A stretch of 12,335 nucleotides of DNA from JBAXEO01 sp964541375 (GTDB taxonomy: Bacteria; Actinomycetota; Coriobacteriia; Anaerosomatales; JAAXUF01). The stretch spans positions 1-12,335 of the forward strand of contig CAZIPT010000072.1 in the NCBI GenBank assembly GCA_964541375.1, given 5' to 3'. A program made the position numbers and the translations under genes. The notes under the pieces were generated by a model that ran no database searches, was not told the origin of the DNA, and worked only from the letters and a program-made list of their open reading frames with translations. The first letter of the stretch is position 1. Each line of letters begins with the position of its first letter. Shown piece by piece: positions 11,945 through 12,335 of this stretch.

Positions 11945-12335
11945 ATGATTCGACAGATCGCAATCTACGGCAAGGGTGGCATCGGTAAGTCGACCACCAC
12001 GCAGAACACGGTGGCCGCGCTTGCGGAGGCCGGCAAGAAGGTCATGATCGTCGGCTGCGACCCCAAGGCAGACTCGACCCGACTCATTCTCAACAAGAAG
12101 ATGCAGAACACCGTCATGGACATGGCGCGTGAGGCCGGCTCGGTCGAAGAGCTCGAGCTCGACGAGGTTCTGCAGGTCGGCTTCGGCGACATCAAGTGCG
12201 CCGAGTCCGGCGGTCCTGAGCCTGGCGTCGGCTGCGCGGGCCGCGGTGTCATCACCGCGATCAACTTCCTCGAGGAGGAAGGCGCCTACACCGACGACCT
12301 CGACTTCGTCTTCTACGACGTGCTCGGCGACGTGG
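11945..12335 (+). CDS. nifH: Nitrogenase iron protein NifH, N-terminal part
   Basis: NifH is the ATP-dependent Fe protein that passes electrons to the MoFe protein and also takes part in FeMo-cofactor assembly. The 130 residues in the window begin MIRQIAIYGKGGIGKSTTTQ with the P-loop GKGGIGKST at 9-17. VGCDPKADSTRLIL (switch region), ESGGPEPGVGCAGRGVITAI with the first cluster Cys, and DDLDFVFYDVLGDV follow. The second cluster Cys lies beyond the window. The GPEPGVGCAGRG and EEEGAYTDDLDFVFYD segments resemble molybdenum (group I) NifH rather than BchL or Cfb relatives. The ATG follows AAGGAGG with a 4-nt spacer and lies about 50 nt after the predicted sigma-54 start site. nifQ lies just upstream on the same strand. 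The remainder of the gene (about 150 residues) is missing because the window ends. Confidence 0.96.
   Translation, partial: MIRQIAIYGKGGIGKSTTTQNTVAALAEAGKKVMIVGCDPKADSTRLILNKKMQNTVMDMAREAGSVEELELDEVLQVGFGDIKCAESGGPEPGVGCAGRGVITAINFLEEEGAYTDDLDFVFYDVLGDV

Overview
The window is GC-rich DNA, most likely from a metagenome scaffold (there is a 10-base N gap). It suggests an anaerobe that respires with multiheme cytochromes and can fix nitrogen. GTG/TTG starts, an Ala/Ser/Thr-rich linker protein, a T-box leader and cytochromes anchored directly in one membrane would suit an anaerobic actinobacterium (Coriobacteriia-like). A sigma-54-type nif promoter and NifQ are more typical of proteobacteria, so the assignment is an inference and the nif genes may have been acquired. 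No tRNA, rRNA, CRISPR array or insertion sequence was seen.

Layout, left to right. (1) 1-887, minus: the N-terminal part of ilvD (dihydroxy-acid dehydratase), interrupted by the N gap. Its upstream ~440 bp hold no gene but do hold a promoter, a T-box leader with a probable leucine (CUC) specifier and a terminator-like hairpin. (2) 1441-7332, minus: a cytochrome module. In transcription order it has a membrane-anchored TPR protein and a membrane-anchored NHL beta-propeller protein (stop/start overlap); then, after a strong hairpin, a secreted six-heme cytochrome; then, after a second strong terminator, two membrane-anchored cytochromes coupled by an ATGA overlap (12 CxxCH, and 10 CxxCH plus two unusual motifs). 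The pair could take electrons from the quinone pool, the secreted protein could carry them outward, and the TPR/NHL pair could assist assembly; these roles are inferred. (3) 7591-11215, minus: a DUF302 protein behind a CsoR-like dyad, a membrane-anchored TolB/PD40-like propeller protein, isocitrate dehydrogenase, and a HEAT-like helical-repeat protein.

(4) 11373-12335, plus: a nif locus. A short nifQ is followed by nifH, which runs off the window. nifH has a canonical -24/-12 promoter and a strong ribosome binding site. The nifQ frame contains one in-frame TGA exactly where the first cysteine of the family's C-x4-C-x2-C-x5-C motif should be. The frame then continues through the other three cysteines to a TAA, and a hairpin fitting bacterial SECIS geometry begins 13 nt after the TGA. 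This is either a new selenocysteine-containing NifQ, a fresh nonsense mutation, or a base error. It is the most interesting signal in the window.

Stretches without a gene: 888-1440 (T-box leader and promoter), 3660-4006 (terminator and small dyads), 5189-5548 (cytochrome leader hairpins, terminator, short TATC repeat), 7333-7590 (nothing recognised), 11733-11944 (nifH control region).
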